From assembly GCA_903925285.1 (NCBI GenBank), contig CAIYET010000401.1, positions 1-43,977 on the forward strand: DNA of 43,977 nt, read 5' to 3'. How positions within the stretch are numbered: position 1 is the stretch's first letter; the number at the start of each line of letters is the position of its first letter. The position numbers and the translations under genes are program-made. This document shows positions 18,062-26,383 of the stretch, piece by piece. The notes beneath the pieces were generated by a model. It ran no database searches, was not told the origin of the DNA, and saw nothing but the letters and a program-made list of their open reading frames with translations. Source of the DNA: Candidatus Hydrogenedentota bacterium (GTDB taxonomy: Bacteria > Hydrogenedentota > Hydrogenedentia > Hydrogenedentales > SLHB01).

Positions 18062-19186
18062 CTACAGAACGCGCAATACGGCGCATTTGAGGTAGGCCGT
18101 TTCCGGCATGGCCAGCAATACCGGGTGATCGGGCGACGCCCCGCGCGTGTCGAGAATCAATGCCGTTCGTTGTGCGGCGCACGCCGCACGTTTCAACGCT
18201 TCGAAAAACGCGTCCCGCGCAACGAAGTGCGAACATGACGACGTAATCAGGATGCCGCCCGGTTCGAGGGCCTGGAGGGCCGCCTTGTTCAGCGCCTGAT
18301 ACAGACCAAGGGCGCGGTCTTCGCGTCCACGGGACTTTGCGAACGCCGGCGGATCCAAAATGATGACGCCGTATTTCTCGCCGCGCGCCAGGACCTCCGC
18401 AACATCCGCGCACTCGAATCGGCAGCGATCCGCGACGTTGTTGAGCACGGCTGCGGCATTGGCGGCTTCGATCGCCGACGCAGACGTGTCCACGCCCAAG
18501 ACGTCGCACGCGCCGGCCATGGCGGCGTGAACGCTCCACATGCCCCGGTAACAATAGCCATCCAATACGCGCACGCCGGGCGCGAACCGGCCCACCTCGG
18601 ACCAGTTGGCGCGCTGATCGAGAAAGAGCCCGGTCTTCTGTCCACAGTCCAGCGATACCGACGCCCGTATGCCGTCCACGACGACCTCGATTGGTTCCGG
18701 CACGACGCCCGTACGCGAGACATTGTGGTTGACCTGTAACCGTACGCCCTCTATTCCGTCTTGAACCAAAAACGCTTTCGCAAGCGCATCGAGATGCCGT
18801 CCGTAGAAGGCACACGAGGTCTGGACCGCCACGACGGCGCCATAACGATCCGCAACCAGTCCCGGCAGGCCGTCGCTCTCTCCGAATACCCAGCGATACA
18901 CGTTCTGGCCCGGAAACAGCCGCTTGCGAAACGCGTGGGCTTCCGCGACTCGTTCCTCGATAAAGGTCTCGTTAACGACAGCCTGATGACGCGCCATGAT
19001 ACGCACCGCGATGCCGCCCTCGGCCTGGAAGAATCCGCGGCCCACGAAACGGCGGTCCGACGAGTACACGTCGACGACATCGCCATCCTCGCATTCGGGA
19101 ATCGAGGCACATTCGTTGCGGTAACACCATGCGTGCCCCCGCAACAGGCGTCGCTCTTCTCGCGCATTCAGAATAAGACGTTCCAT
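18062..19186 (-). CDS. Class I SAM-dependent rRNA methyltransferase, RlmI-like (PUA plus Rossmann)
   Basis: A 374-residue protein. The N-terminus LILNAREERRLLRGHAW is the PUA-like RNA-binding part of the RlmI (YccW) family. The Rossmann domain carries VRVLDGYCYRGMWSVHAA (SAM motif I), ILDPPAFAKSRG (motif IV) and the catalytic-type SSCSHFVARD (motif VI, with a cysteine). RlmI in Escherichia coli makes 5-methylcytosine at 23S rRNA C1962. The family also includes enzymes with other targets, so the base modified is not certain. The gene stands alone on the minus strand. Confidence 0.85.
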   Translation of the reverse strand: MERLILNAREERRLLRGHAWCYRNECASIPECEDGDVVDVYSSDRRFVGRGFFQAEGGIAVRIMARHQAVVNETFIEERVAEAHAFRKRLFPGQNVYRWVFGESDGLPGLVADRYGAVVAVQTSCAFYGRHLDALAKAFLVQDGIEGVRLQVNHNVSRTGVVPEPIEVVVDGIRASVSLDCGQKTGLFLDQRANWSEVGRFAPGVRVLDGYCYRGMWSVHAAMAGACDVLGVDTSASAIEAANAAAVLNNVADRCRFECADVAEVLARGEKYGVIILDPPAFAKSRGREDRALGLYQALNKAALQALEPGGILITSSCSHFVARDAFFEALKRAACAAQRTALILDTRGASPDHPVLLAMPETAYLKCAVLRVL

Positions 19187-19199
19187 AAAATCCCTGAGT

Positions 19200-19280
19200 A
19201 GAAGTTAGAAGTTAGAAGTTAGGAATTAGGAGTCAGCGCCTGCGACATTCTAACTCCTAACTCCTAACTCCTAACTCCTA
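19200..19280. repeat. Heptamer inverted repeat (AGAAGTT / CTAACTC)
   Basis: Units AGAAGTT, AGGAATT and AGGAGTC on the left face CTAACTC units (four) on the right across a GC-rich spacer, so an imperfect stem can form. It lies between the start of the RlmI gene and the stop of the small membrane protein. Confidence 0.9.
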
Positions 19281-19285
19281 TTCGG

Positions 19286-19648
19286 TTACGACTGCCGACG
19301 CTCGTCGACGCTCTCGCCCAACCGCGTCGCAAACTCCGCGTCGCCCAACGTCGTGCGAAAAACGGCTTCGGAATCGAAAAAATGCTTCCGGACGATCTCG
19401 ATGAAATCGGCGATTGCACGAACAAGCACGACGAAAAAGAAAAGAAAGAGGATCGCCAGATAGAACACGAACTGGCGCGGATTGTCGCGCATCGTCATGA
19501 TATGCGCACCCAATACCAACGCCACCGGAATAGCCAGCAAAAGGTAAAAACTCACCGGACGCCGTGCGTTCGCACGCCGCAACCCTGCCCGGATATGCAT
19601 CCACAACGTCTTGCACTCCGGCAACGTATGGCCGATGTCGTCCTTCAT
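19286..19648 (-). CDS. Small two-segment membrane protein, unknown function
   Basis: A 120-residue protein from the ATG at 19648, which has AGGGAAAAGG just upstream; a longer frame begins at 19702. It has two hydrophobic helices (near SFYLLLAIPVALVLGAHI and FVFYLAILFLFFFVVLVRAI) joined by a short loop, then a basic and acidic helical tail. I do not recognise a family. It may belong with the RlmI gene downstream on the same strand, but the repeat at 19200 lies between. Confidence 0.6.
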   Translation of the reverse strand: MKDDIGHTLPECKTLWMHIRAGLRRANARRPVSFYLLLAIPVALVLGAHIMTMRDNPRQFVFYLAILFLFFFVVLVRAIADFIEIVRKHFFDSEAVFRTTLGDAEFATRLGESVDERRQS

Positions 19649-19715
19649 TGCCTTTTCCCTAACTGGTGGCATTATACCACACGCGCACGCCCCACGCGTC
19701 AATCCCGGCAGAGCA

Positions 19716-19820
19716 AGGGTGCACGACTTCTTAGTGGGTCTCGGTTATTCACTCTGCTTTTTCGTGGGCGAATTGTAGCGCTTGGATGCTCCACAACCCA
19801 CCAACATGTCGTGCACCCCT
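19716..19820. repeat. Imperfect inverted repeat downstream of the MBL gene
   Basis: The left arm at 19716-19739 (beginning AGGGTGCACGAC) and the right arm at 19796-19820 (ending GTCGTGCACCCCT) match in opposite orientation over about 24 bases with a few mismatches. The loop is about 56 bases. It lies 83 bases beyond the 3' end of the MBL gene, at the far border of the patatin-caspase-MBL cassette. It could be a terminator stem, a non-coding RNA structure or the end of a mobile unit. I found no matching copy at the other border. Confidence 0.6.
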
Positions 19821-19902
19821 AATCGAACATTATACAGACCAACTCAAAGCCCAGCCGCCGTTCTTGCACATCGACACCCCGGTATCGAGCCGCCGGTCGA
19901 TC

Positions 19903-20979
19903 TCAGATGTCGACGGCAATACCGTCTTCGCCATCGCCGGGATACTGGACGGTGTATTGATATTCCTCCATCCAGCCCTCCTCATCCCAAACCTCGTTGC
20001 ATTTTGTCTTGTAGTTGAAGACGAAGTCCGCATTCCCGCCCCCGTACATGAGGACACGTGCCACCGATTCCTTGTCCGGGTGTTTGAATTGGACGCCGTT
20101 GGTGGAGAAAAGGTATCGCGGGCATTCGAGCTTCTCGATGAGTTCCCGCATGATGTTGCCCTTGCTGCCGTGGTGGGGCATCTTGACGCAATTCAGACGC
20201 AGACGTTTGCCTTCCTGGGGAACCATGCGATTGATGCCGTCCAGGAGGACGCTTGGATGTGCATCTCCGCTGAAGAGCACGCGGCGATTGTCGAATTCCG
20301 CGACAAAGGCGATGCTGGCGCCGTTGGCCTCGGATACGTCTTCCTTGAAAGGGGCCTCGGCCAGTTCTTCGATGTCGATTACACCCATGGATTCATATCC
20401 TTCGGGCTTAACCTCTTTCTTGGTCTCGTCTTCGCCCGGTATGAGGTGCGCTTTCTTGCACTCGGCCTCCCATTTGGGTTTCAACTCCGCGAGTTTCTGC
20501 TTCGTCGGCGAGAGGAGGGTCAGCTTCATTCCTCCGTCGAGTTCGACGATGGGCAGATCCCCCTCATCCGGAATGACAATGGCCTTCTTCTTGAGGTGGG
20601 CGTTCCAGGGCGCTTTCATTTCGATTAGTTTGGCGGTCAGTTGTTCCCCCTGTGCGGGCCCGAAGTCCTCCAGGTCGCAGTCTTTGAAGTGACGCCACCC
20701 GTTGAACCAGATATCGCCGAAGGTGACATCCAGATCGGGGTTGGCGAGCAATTCGAGGATGCCTTCGATGTGGTCGCCGTCCACGTGCGAGACCACAAGC
20801 AGTTCGATATGGCGCTTTCCTGCCGGCAGTTGCTCAATCTGCTCGACGATACGGGGCCCGGTGCCGGTATTGCCCCCGTCGATCAGGATGTTGGAGGGGT
20901 TTTGTTGGTCACCGTATTGGATCCACAGGGCGTCGCCTTTGCGTGCGGGAAGCATTTGGAGCCGGAACATCTTCTTCAT
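19903..20979 (-). CDS. ComEC-like soluble metallo-beta-lactamase-fold hydrolase
   Basis: A 358-residue hydrolase without membrane segments. The metal-ligand motif H65-V-D67-G-D69-H70 lies in VVSHVDGDHIEG, followed by SGDAH near 237-241 and the MPHHGS motif near 267-272; these are the ComEC/Rec2-type MBL signatures. An acidic insert (about 110-225) with several KE/EE runs separates the first and second halves. MBL-fold hydrolases act on nucleic acids, cyclic nucleotides or other phosphodiesters; the true substrate is not shown. The ATG at 20979 has AAGGAGG upstream. It is the last gene of a four-gene minus-strand cassette, 36 bp after the preceding gene. Confidence 0.83.
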   Translation of the reverse strand: MKKMFRLQMLPARKGDALWIQYGDQQNPSNILIDGGNTGTGPRIVEQIEQLPAGKRHIELLVVSHVDGDHIEGILELLANPDLDVTFGDIWFNGWRHFKDCDLEDFGPAQGEQLTAKLIEMKAPWNAHLKKKAIVIPDEGDLPIVELDGGMKLTLLSPTKQKLAELKPKWEAECKKAHLIPGEDETKKEVKPEGYESMGVIDIEELAEAPFKEDVSEANGASIAFVAEFDNRRVLFSGDAHPSVLLDGINRMVPQEGKRLRLNCVKMPHHGSKGNIMRELIEKLECPRYLFSTNGVQFKHPDKESVARVLMYGGGNADFVFNYKTKCNEVWDEEGWMEEYQYTVQYPGDGEDGIAVDI

Positions 20980-21015
20980 AACGCGGTCCTCCTTGCCGCT
21001 GAAAATCAGCGGCCG

Positions 21016-22362
21016 TTAGAGTTCGATCGTGGTGAACGGGTTTTTCATGTTCGTCCGAGCGCACATCCTCCGGACCATCGTGAGCGCGGCGTCAACCTCC
21101 TCATCTCGCTGCAAACGCTCGCTCGATTCGCCAGCGATTACGCTCAAGCCATCGCGCAGCAGACTCACACCCCTCGAATAGAAGGGAAGGCCCCGGCGAA
21201 GCGCTTCGAGGAAACAACTCCGCGCCTCTTGGAAACTGGCCTCGTCCTCGCCGGTGTTCAGCCGGAGCCAGCCATGTTGAATGGCGCCGTCCGGCAGCCA
21301 CGGGAACCAATGCATCAGATTGCGCAGCCACGGATGCCAGTCGGCAGGCTCCTTGTCCCACCGGCTGGCCAACAGAATATACCCGCCGGCGGCTGCCGCG
21401 ATTGGGTTGATCATCTTCATCATGAGCGCGTCTTTTGCGGGAGCCAGCGCCTCCGCCGCGGCTGTGAAATCGCCCGCGCCAAAATACCCGATCATCATGG
21501 CGGTATCCGAATCGCGCACGGCAATCGACAGGGCATAGGCCGGGCGGCGTGGATCCGGGACACGGCCGGTCGCTAGGCGTTGGACGACGGCTTCCACGTC
21601 CAATTCCATGCAGCCGTGGGAATGCATCCACGGTACCGGCAGGACGCAGTATTGCACGCATTCCTGCGGCACAGCGACGACCAGGTAATGCCTGTCAAAC
21701 ACGCTGGCCCGGAAATGGGCCATCCCGCCTTGAGGCCGGAAGAGGAATTTCACAAACGTCTCGTCTTGGGCCACCGGAAGAGCGGTTTCGATCTGCACGC
21801 ACGGGTTGCGGGACAGGCGATCGAGGAAATTCTGCCTCGGTTCCCCTTGTGAACCTCGATTTCGCTCGAAGAAGATGCCGCGCGAAATTGGGGCGGAACC
21901 CGGCGAGTTTATGATCGTCACGTGCTTCAGTTCGAGGGGTGGAGACGCCGTTCCCAACATGGACCGGGTTATCGCGGGCCGCTTCCGTTCGTATTCGCTC
22001 TTGCTTTCGACATTTCCCACCAGGTGCTGCCAGCCCAGATACTCGTGCGGCGACTGCCCAAGTTCCAAGGTGATTTCCTGGAGTTGGGGCTCGGCTTCCA
22101 CTTTGACTTCCCGGTTCATAACACGGCCTCCCGGAAAGAGTACCTGCACAAGATAGCGGCCGGGCTGAACATTCACATCCAGATGGTCCAAACTCTCTCT
22201 TCCCACGGAGGCGACACGGTTGCGCATACGGCTAACCTGTTCGGGAGTCTCCTGTGTCAACCGCTCCCTTTCGGGCGCCTCGGACACGTTGACCACGAGT
22301 CCCTGGATGGGTTCGTGCCGTTCATCCAGATATTTGTCGAATCTCAACCGAAGCGTGTTCAT
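21016..22362 (-). CDS. Unrecognised protein of the patatin-caspase-MBL cassette
   Basis: A 448-residue protein I do not recognise. The start ATG at 22362 overlaps the caspase stop (ATGA), so it is translationally coupled; the open frame continues far upstream only as an antisense-like overlap. Residues 1-105 look like a beta-sandwich (repeated VNVxPGRYLVxV-type strands). Residues about 110-260 are mixed, with a WMHSHGCMELD segment (H247 and H249). From 275 on it is helical, with a hydrophobic AAAAGGYILLASRW helix and a tryptophan-rich HPWLRNLMHWFPWLPDG. The C-terminal half resembles TPR or other helical-repeat scaffolds. There is no nuclease, NTPase or transmembrane signature. It could be sensor, adaptor or protease substrate of its neighbours. 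Confidence 0.75.
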   Translation of the reverse strand: MNTLRLRFDKYLDERHEPIQGLVVNVSEAPERERLTQETPEQVSRMRNRVASVGRESLDHLDVNVQPGRYLVQVLFPGGRVMNREVKVEAEPQLQEITLELGQSPHEYLGWQHLVGNVESKSEYERKRPAITRSMLGTASPPLELKHVTIINSPGSAPISRGIFFERNRGSQGEPRQNFLDRLSRNPCVQIETALPVAQDETFVKFLFRPQGGMAHFRASVFDRHYLVVAVPQECVQYCVLPVPWMHSHGCMELDVEAVVQRLATGRVPDPRRPAYALSIAVRDSDTAMMIGYFGAGDFTAAAEALAPAKDALMMKMINPIAAAAGGYILLASRWDKEPADWHPWLRNLMHWFPWLPDGAIQHGWLRLNTGEDEASFQEARSCFLEALRRGLPFYSRGVSLLRDGLSVIAGESSERLQRDEEVDAALTMVRRMCARTNMKNPFTTIEL

Positions 22363-23501
22363 GGGTTCACCTCGATTTTCACGTGTTGATACGGTGGCAT
22401 GACGATGTAATCCGATTGGCCCTTCTGATAGGCGACACCTGGCGGGAAATCCGCATCGAAGACATACTTGCCCACGTCGATTTTGGTTTTCCAGGTCGAG
22501 GGCTCGATGGTCGGCCGCGTCATGCTGGTTCCTTCCCCGCAATAGGAAAACTGAGCAAACTGGTTGGCCTCCGTCGGCTTGCATCCGACTTCCACGGGAA
22601 CGGTCGGCGGGCCGGTAAGGTGATGGAGCGTAAACGGGGCGACATTGCCAAAGGACGGCACCTGGCCCAGTCTTTCTTCCGCTGCGCTCACCCATTCCAT
22701 CAGGTAAACGACGCCTTGGTAGAGCGTTACGGTATCGACGCGCCAATCACCTGTTGCACGACTGCTACCCGCGCCCGCCATGGCCATTAAGAGCGCTTCG
22801 GCAAACAGGCTCGGCTCGCCGGGCCGGCCATAGGCGCGATTGCCCACGAGTGTCGAGTAGTAGGTGGGGGCGAGGCGTTGTCCCTGTTGTCTCCTCGATG
22901 GCGAGATAATGGGCTCCCCGTAGTAATCATCCGAATCCAGGAGGGTTCTTGACATGGCGCGGCAAGCGTCGATGAAGAATACCTGGCGGCGCGCGGCACA
23001 CTTGTCCATACCTTGGTAGAAGCTCCGGAAGTCGATGGCGTTCTCCAGCGGGTTGGCCGGCGATTCGCCGTAGTCTTCCAGGAGTAACGCCATCTCGTCT
23101 CCGCTGGCGATGCCGTGCCCGCAGAAATACAAGATCATCAAGTTGTCAGCGTTCGAGTCTCCCCGGGCCTTCCAGTCGCGCACGGCCAGTTTCACATTAT
23201 CCATACTGGCGCGATCGAGCGTGACCGGGCCATTGGGGGTGGGATACGTCGTCACAGCGACGTCGGAAATGAGCATTTCGACGGTCGCCAGGGGTCTATC
23301 CGGGTTTTGATACGTTGTGCAGAGCCAATCGGCTATGGCCTTGGCCGAAATGGGCGGCGAGGTCAACTGCCCCATCCCCTCGTGGTTCGGGCATACGGAG
23401 CCCGATCCGTCGGCCAGGTGCGCATAGGCGCCGACCCCGATGACGAGGGCGTGCGTAGCGGGCTGGGCGGCGAGTTCTGGTTTCTTGTAAATCAGCGGCA
23501 T
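22359..23501 (-). CDS. Caspase-fold (peptidase C14-like) protease
   Basis: A 380-residue protein with the caspase/metacaspase catalytic dyad: H129 in LYFCGHG and C180 in FFIDACR. An N-terminal THALVIGVGAYAHL is the first strand of the fold. Residues up to about 290 form the caspase domain. Beyond that is a separate beta-rich stretch (from about VPVEVGC to VKIEVNP). There is no prodomain, signal peptide or transmembrane helix, so it is cytoplasmic. Bacterial caspase-like proteases are often effectors or activators in programmed cell death or defence. It starts 14 bp after the patatin gene, with TGAGGA before the ATG, and overlaps the next gene. Confidence 0.85.
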   Translation of the reverse strand: MPLIYKKPELAAQPATHALVIGVGAYAHLADGSGSVCPNHEGMGQLTSPPISAKAIADWLCTTYQNPDRPLATVEMLISDVAVTTYPTPNGPVTLDRASMDNVKLAVRDWKARGDSNADNLMILYFCGHGIASGDEMALLLEDYGESPANPLENAIDFRSFYQGMDKCAARRQVFFIDACRAMSRTLLDSDDYYGEPIISPSRRQQGQRLAPTYYSTLVGNRAYGRPGEPSLFAEALLMAMAGAGSSRATGDWRVDTVTLYQGVVYLMEWVSAAEERLGQVPSFGNVAPFTLHHLTGPPTVPVEVGCKPTEANQFAQFSYCGEGTSMTRPTIEPSTWKTKIDVGKYVFDADFPPGVAYQKGQSDYIVMPPYQHVKIEVNP

Positions 23502-23515
23502 AGTCGGTCCTCAGA

Positions 23516-24697
23516 TTATTGTGCAGGCTGTCCAGCGACAACGCTCTTGACAAACGGTTGATTTTCAGAAGGCAGTTTGCCGGGCTCTGTGTTTGCATCC
23601 AATACGTGGCGGCGCATTGCGGCATCGGTAAGCGCATAGCCCCAATCGATGAGTTGTTTTTGTTCGTCCCTGGAAAAGCGATTCAGGCGCGTGCGCATCG
23701 CGGCCATCGAGCGTGTGAGCTTGTCGTCGAGCAGCAGTGGAGCGGGACGATGGTTCTCTTCGAGTTTGTAGTTGGCGATATGCGTTGCGATGCCCCAGTA
23801 CGTGCCGCCCATCTTCCCCGCTTTGAAATCGGCGATCAGACGCCGCTTGCGCAGGGCTCGGGTCTGTTCACCCATGATATACAGTGAACGTAATGTACGG
23901 AAGATCTGGCTGCAGCCGACACCGAAAGGTTTGGGCTCGGTAGAGAACGGGGCGCCCGCGTCGCTGACAAGCACCGTCGTATATCGATCCCAGATCCGTT
24001 CGAGTCCGAGATTGTCGTAGATGCCGCCGTCGCCCAACAGCATCCGGGCGTACAACGCGCGGCTGTCGAACAAATCGGCCCCGTCCCAATACTGCCACTC
24101 CTCGGGTTTCGTGTCGAGCGTCACCGGGCAAAAGACCGGTGGAAACGCGCTCGAAGCCGCAACCGCCGTCGCGAGCGGCACGGTCGGCGAATCGATCTTG
24201 CCCAGGCGGTAATCCCCCATGTAGGGACGCGCGAAACGCACGCTCACGCCTGTTTGAAGGTTCGTGGCATAGATGGTAAATCGCGGCCCTTCATCCTTGG
24301 CCGGCAGGTCTTGAAGCGTGGCTCTGTGAAAGAGCGCTTTGTTGTACTTCGCGGCGACAAGTTGCCAGGGATGAACGAACGGCGCCACGATTCCCCCTAG
24401 AACGCTGCCAATGTCGATCGTCTTGGAGCAGAATTCGCACAACGGGTCGGCAACCGTCTCGGCAAAGTTGGTTGCGACGCCGTGGTCGTCGAAATCGAGG
24501 CACTTCCAACGATAGCCCAGGTAGGCGGCCGTAATCGAACCGCCCGACACGCTCGTTACCTCGGTAAGGCGCTTAAACCATCCCAGTTCATTGAGTCGAA
24601 GCAACGCGCCCAGGTGATAAAGACTGGCACGGAAACCGCCGCCCGACAAGGCAAGGCCTACGCCCTCTTCCCGCTTCTTTTCGCAGTCTTTGTCCAT
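23516..24697 (-). CDS. Patatin-like phospholipase
   Basis: A 393-residue lipid acyl hydrolase. The oxyanion loop GGGFRAS lies at 19-25. The nucleophile motif is SVSGGS with S51; the usual G before it is S49. The catalytic aspartate is D223 in LGDGGIYDN, and ASSAFPPVF near 181-189 is a patatin family block. There is no signal peptide or membrane helix, so it would act from the cytoplasm on the inner leaflet. Similar patatins serve as CBASS effectors that degrade membrane phospholipid. It is the first gene of the cassette. A ribosome site (GGAGG, GGAAGG) precedes the ATG. Confidence 0.87.
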   Translation of the reverse strand: MDKDCEKKREEGVGLALSGGGFRASLYHLGALLRLNELGWFKRLTEVTSVSGGSITAAYLGYRWKCLDFDDHGVATNFAETVADPLCEFCSKTIDIGSVLGGIVAPFVHPWQLVAAKYNKALFHRATLQDLPAKDEGPRFTIYATNLQTGVSVRFARPYMGDYRLGKIDSPTVPLATAVAASSAFPPVFCPVTLDTKPEEWQYWDGADLFDSRALYARMLLGDGGIYDNLGLERIWDRYTTVLVSDAGAPFSTEPKPFGVGCSQIFRTLRSLYIMGEQTRALRKRRLIADFKAGKMGGTYWGIATHIANYKLEENHRPAPLLLDDKLTRSMAAMRTRLNRFSRDEQKQLIDWGYALTDAAMRRHVLDANTEPGKLPSENQPFVKSVVAGQPAQ

Positions 24698-25065
24698 CCT
24701 TCCGATCCTCCGCGCCCATGGCGAGAATGGCCATCCATCGAGAACCGCTCCGTAATAGTACTGCTGAGAACACCAGTCTATACGAATATGCTGTCGAGAT
24801 CAAGAGGGAAGCCGCATTAACGAGCGATGCATCTAACCCCCCCTGAAGGCGAAACTTACCGGTTTTGGTTTGATGCGCTCGCCCGACCCTGGACGGACTC
24901 CACCGAAGAGCAGGCGACCGATCGGAACATTTTGATTTTCCGGACGGCCGCGCGTATTATACTTATCGATGGGAGGGATGACGTTAGCGCGTTCCTCCCA
25001 AGCCTTTTTACGACGTTCTTGGCCGTGACAGCTGGTGAGTTCGTGACGCATTTGGAAAGCTGGTT
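24698..25065. other. Divergent intergenic region (patatin/aminotransferase)
   Basis: 368 bases with no gene between divergent starts. The part near the patatin gene contains GCCCATGGCGAGAATGGCC, a small palindrome at about 24716-24735. The part near the aminotransferase holds a sigma-70-like promoter and a hairpin (listed separately). I see no convincing promoter for the minus-strand cassette. Confidence 0.7.
24932..24960 (+). promoter_or_regulatory. Putative sigma-70 promoter for the aminotransferase
   Basis: TTGATT at 24932-24937 and TATTAT at 24955-24960 are separated by 17 bases. Transcription would begin near 24967, about 100 bases before the ATG. Right after it, TGGGAGG (from 24970) and CCTCCCA (ending 25000) can pair with a 17-base loop, followed by CTTTTTA, so a leader terminator or attenuator is possible. 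Confidence 0.5.
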
Positions 25066-26373
25066 ATGAGACGGAATATCGTTCATGCGGGCGCGGGCAG
25101 TCTCAGCTATGAGATCCGCGAGATTGTGGCTGTGGGCCGCGAGATCCGGGGCCTGGGGCAGACCATCGTGTGGGAAAACATCGGCGATCCGATCGAGAAG
25201 GGCGAGGTGGTCCCCGATTGGATTCGGAACGTCGTTCATGAGTTGGTCGACGAATCGCGATCATGGGGCTACTGCGACACGGCGGGCGTGCCGGCGACGC
25301 GGGAGTTTTTGGCCGACGAGGTCAACAAGCGGCCCGGCGGCGTGCAGGTCGCGCCGGACGACATCCTGTTTTTTAACGGACTCGGCGACGCGGTTGCGAA
25401 GGTGTACGGGTTCTTGCGCCGCGAAGCTCGAGTGCTGGGTCCGTCGCCGGCGTACAGCACGCATTCGAGCGCGGAAGCGGCGCATTCGGGCGACAACCAT
25501 ATTAAGTACGAACTCGATCCGCTGAACGGTTGGATGCCGGATGTCGAGGATATCCGTAACAAGGTCAAATACAACGATTCGATCGCGGGTATCCTGTTGT
25601 TGTCGCCGGACAATCCGACGGGCGCGGTGTATCCGATCGAGATTCTCGAAGAGATCGCCGCCGTCGCCCGCGAATACAATCTGTTCGTGGTCGCGGACGA
25701 GATCTATGCGCATATCGTGTACAACGGGGTCGCGCGGCTGCATCTGAGCCAATGGATCGGCGACGTGCCCGCAATTGCGATGCGTGGGATCAGCAAGGAG
25801 TATCCGTGGCCGGGTTCGCGTTGCGGTTGGATCGAGGTCTTGAACAAGGACAAGGACGCGAACTTCGCGGCGTACACGCAAAGCCTCTTGGCGGCAAAAC
25901 GCCTCGAGGTGTCGTCCACGACGTTACCGCAGATGTCAATCCCGCGCGTGATTGGCGATCCGCGCTATCCGGCGCATCTGGACCGGCGTTCGCGCATGTT
26001 CGAGGCGCGGGCCGCAGAAGCCGTCGCATACTTCGACGGGTGCGACGGCGTGATCGTGAACAAACCGTCCGGGGCATTCTATCTGACGGTGATGTTCAAG
26101 GAAGGCGTCTTGAACCAGCAGCAAATGTTGCCCATCGACAATCCGGTGGTTCGGAAACGGATCGAAGCGCTCGTGGCAAACGTGACGCCGGACAAGCGGT
26201 TTGTCTATTATTTGATGGGCGCGACGGGCATCGTGGTCGTGCCGTTGACGGGTTTTCAGTGCGCGCACGAAGGATTCCGCGTGACGTTGCTCGAAACGGA
26301 CGACGTGAAACGTGCGTGGATCTTCAAGACGTTGCGGGATTCGATCGACCAATACGCCGCGAGCGCGCGATGA
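25066..26373 (+). CDS. PLP-dependent class I/II aminotransferase
   Basis: A 435-residue enzyme of the aspartate aminotransferase fold. The Schiff-base lysine is K244 in GISKEYPWPGSRCGW, with R252 in the same loop; N183 in SPDNPTG and D211/Y214 in VVADEIYAHI complete the cofactor pocket. GYCDTAGVPATREFLADEV matches the substrate-side block. The substrate amino acid is not obvious. Related enzymes act on alanine, aspartate or other acids. A ribosome site is weak (GGAAAGC). The SagB-like oxidoreductase follows after ten bases and is likely co-transcribed. Confidence 0.86.
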   Translation: MRRNIVHAGAGSLSYEIREIVAVGREIRGLGQTIVWENIGDPIEKGEVVPDWIRNVVHELVDESRSWGYCDTAGVPATREFLADEVNKRPGGVQVAPDDILFFNGLGDAVAKVYGFLRREARVLGPSPAYSTHSSAEAAHSGDNHIKYELDPLNGWMPDVEDIRNKVKYNDSIAGILLLSPDNPTGAVYPIEILEEIAAVAREYNLFVVADEIYAHIVYNGVARLHLSQWIGDVPAIAMRGISKEYPWPGSRCGWIEVLNKDKDANFAAYTQSLLAAKRLEVSSTTLPQMSIPRVIGDPRYPAHLDRRSRMFEARAAEAVAYFDGCDGVIVNKPSGAFYLTVMFKEGVLNQQQMLPIDNPVVRKRIEALVANVTPDKRFVYYLMGATGIVVVPLTGFQCAHEGFRVTLLETDDVKRAWIFKTLRDSIDQYAASAR

Positions 26374-26383
26374 GGCGTTAGCC

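Noticed and set aside
19786-20628. Plus-strand open frame over the MBL gene
   Set aside because: The minus-strand frame holds the full HxDxDH and HHGS motifs and a ribosome site.
19903-24697. Reading the cassette as CBASS, CRISPR type III (Craspase) or Avs
   Set aside because: No cyclase, cas gene or STAND ATPase is present, so only the effector-like enzymes match.
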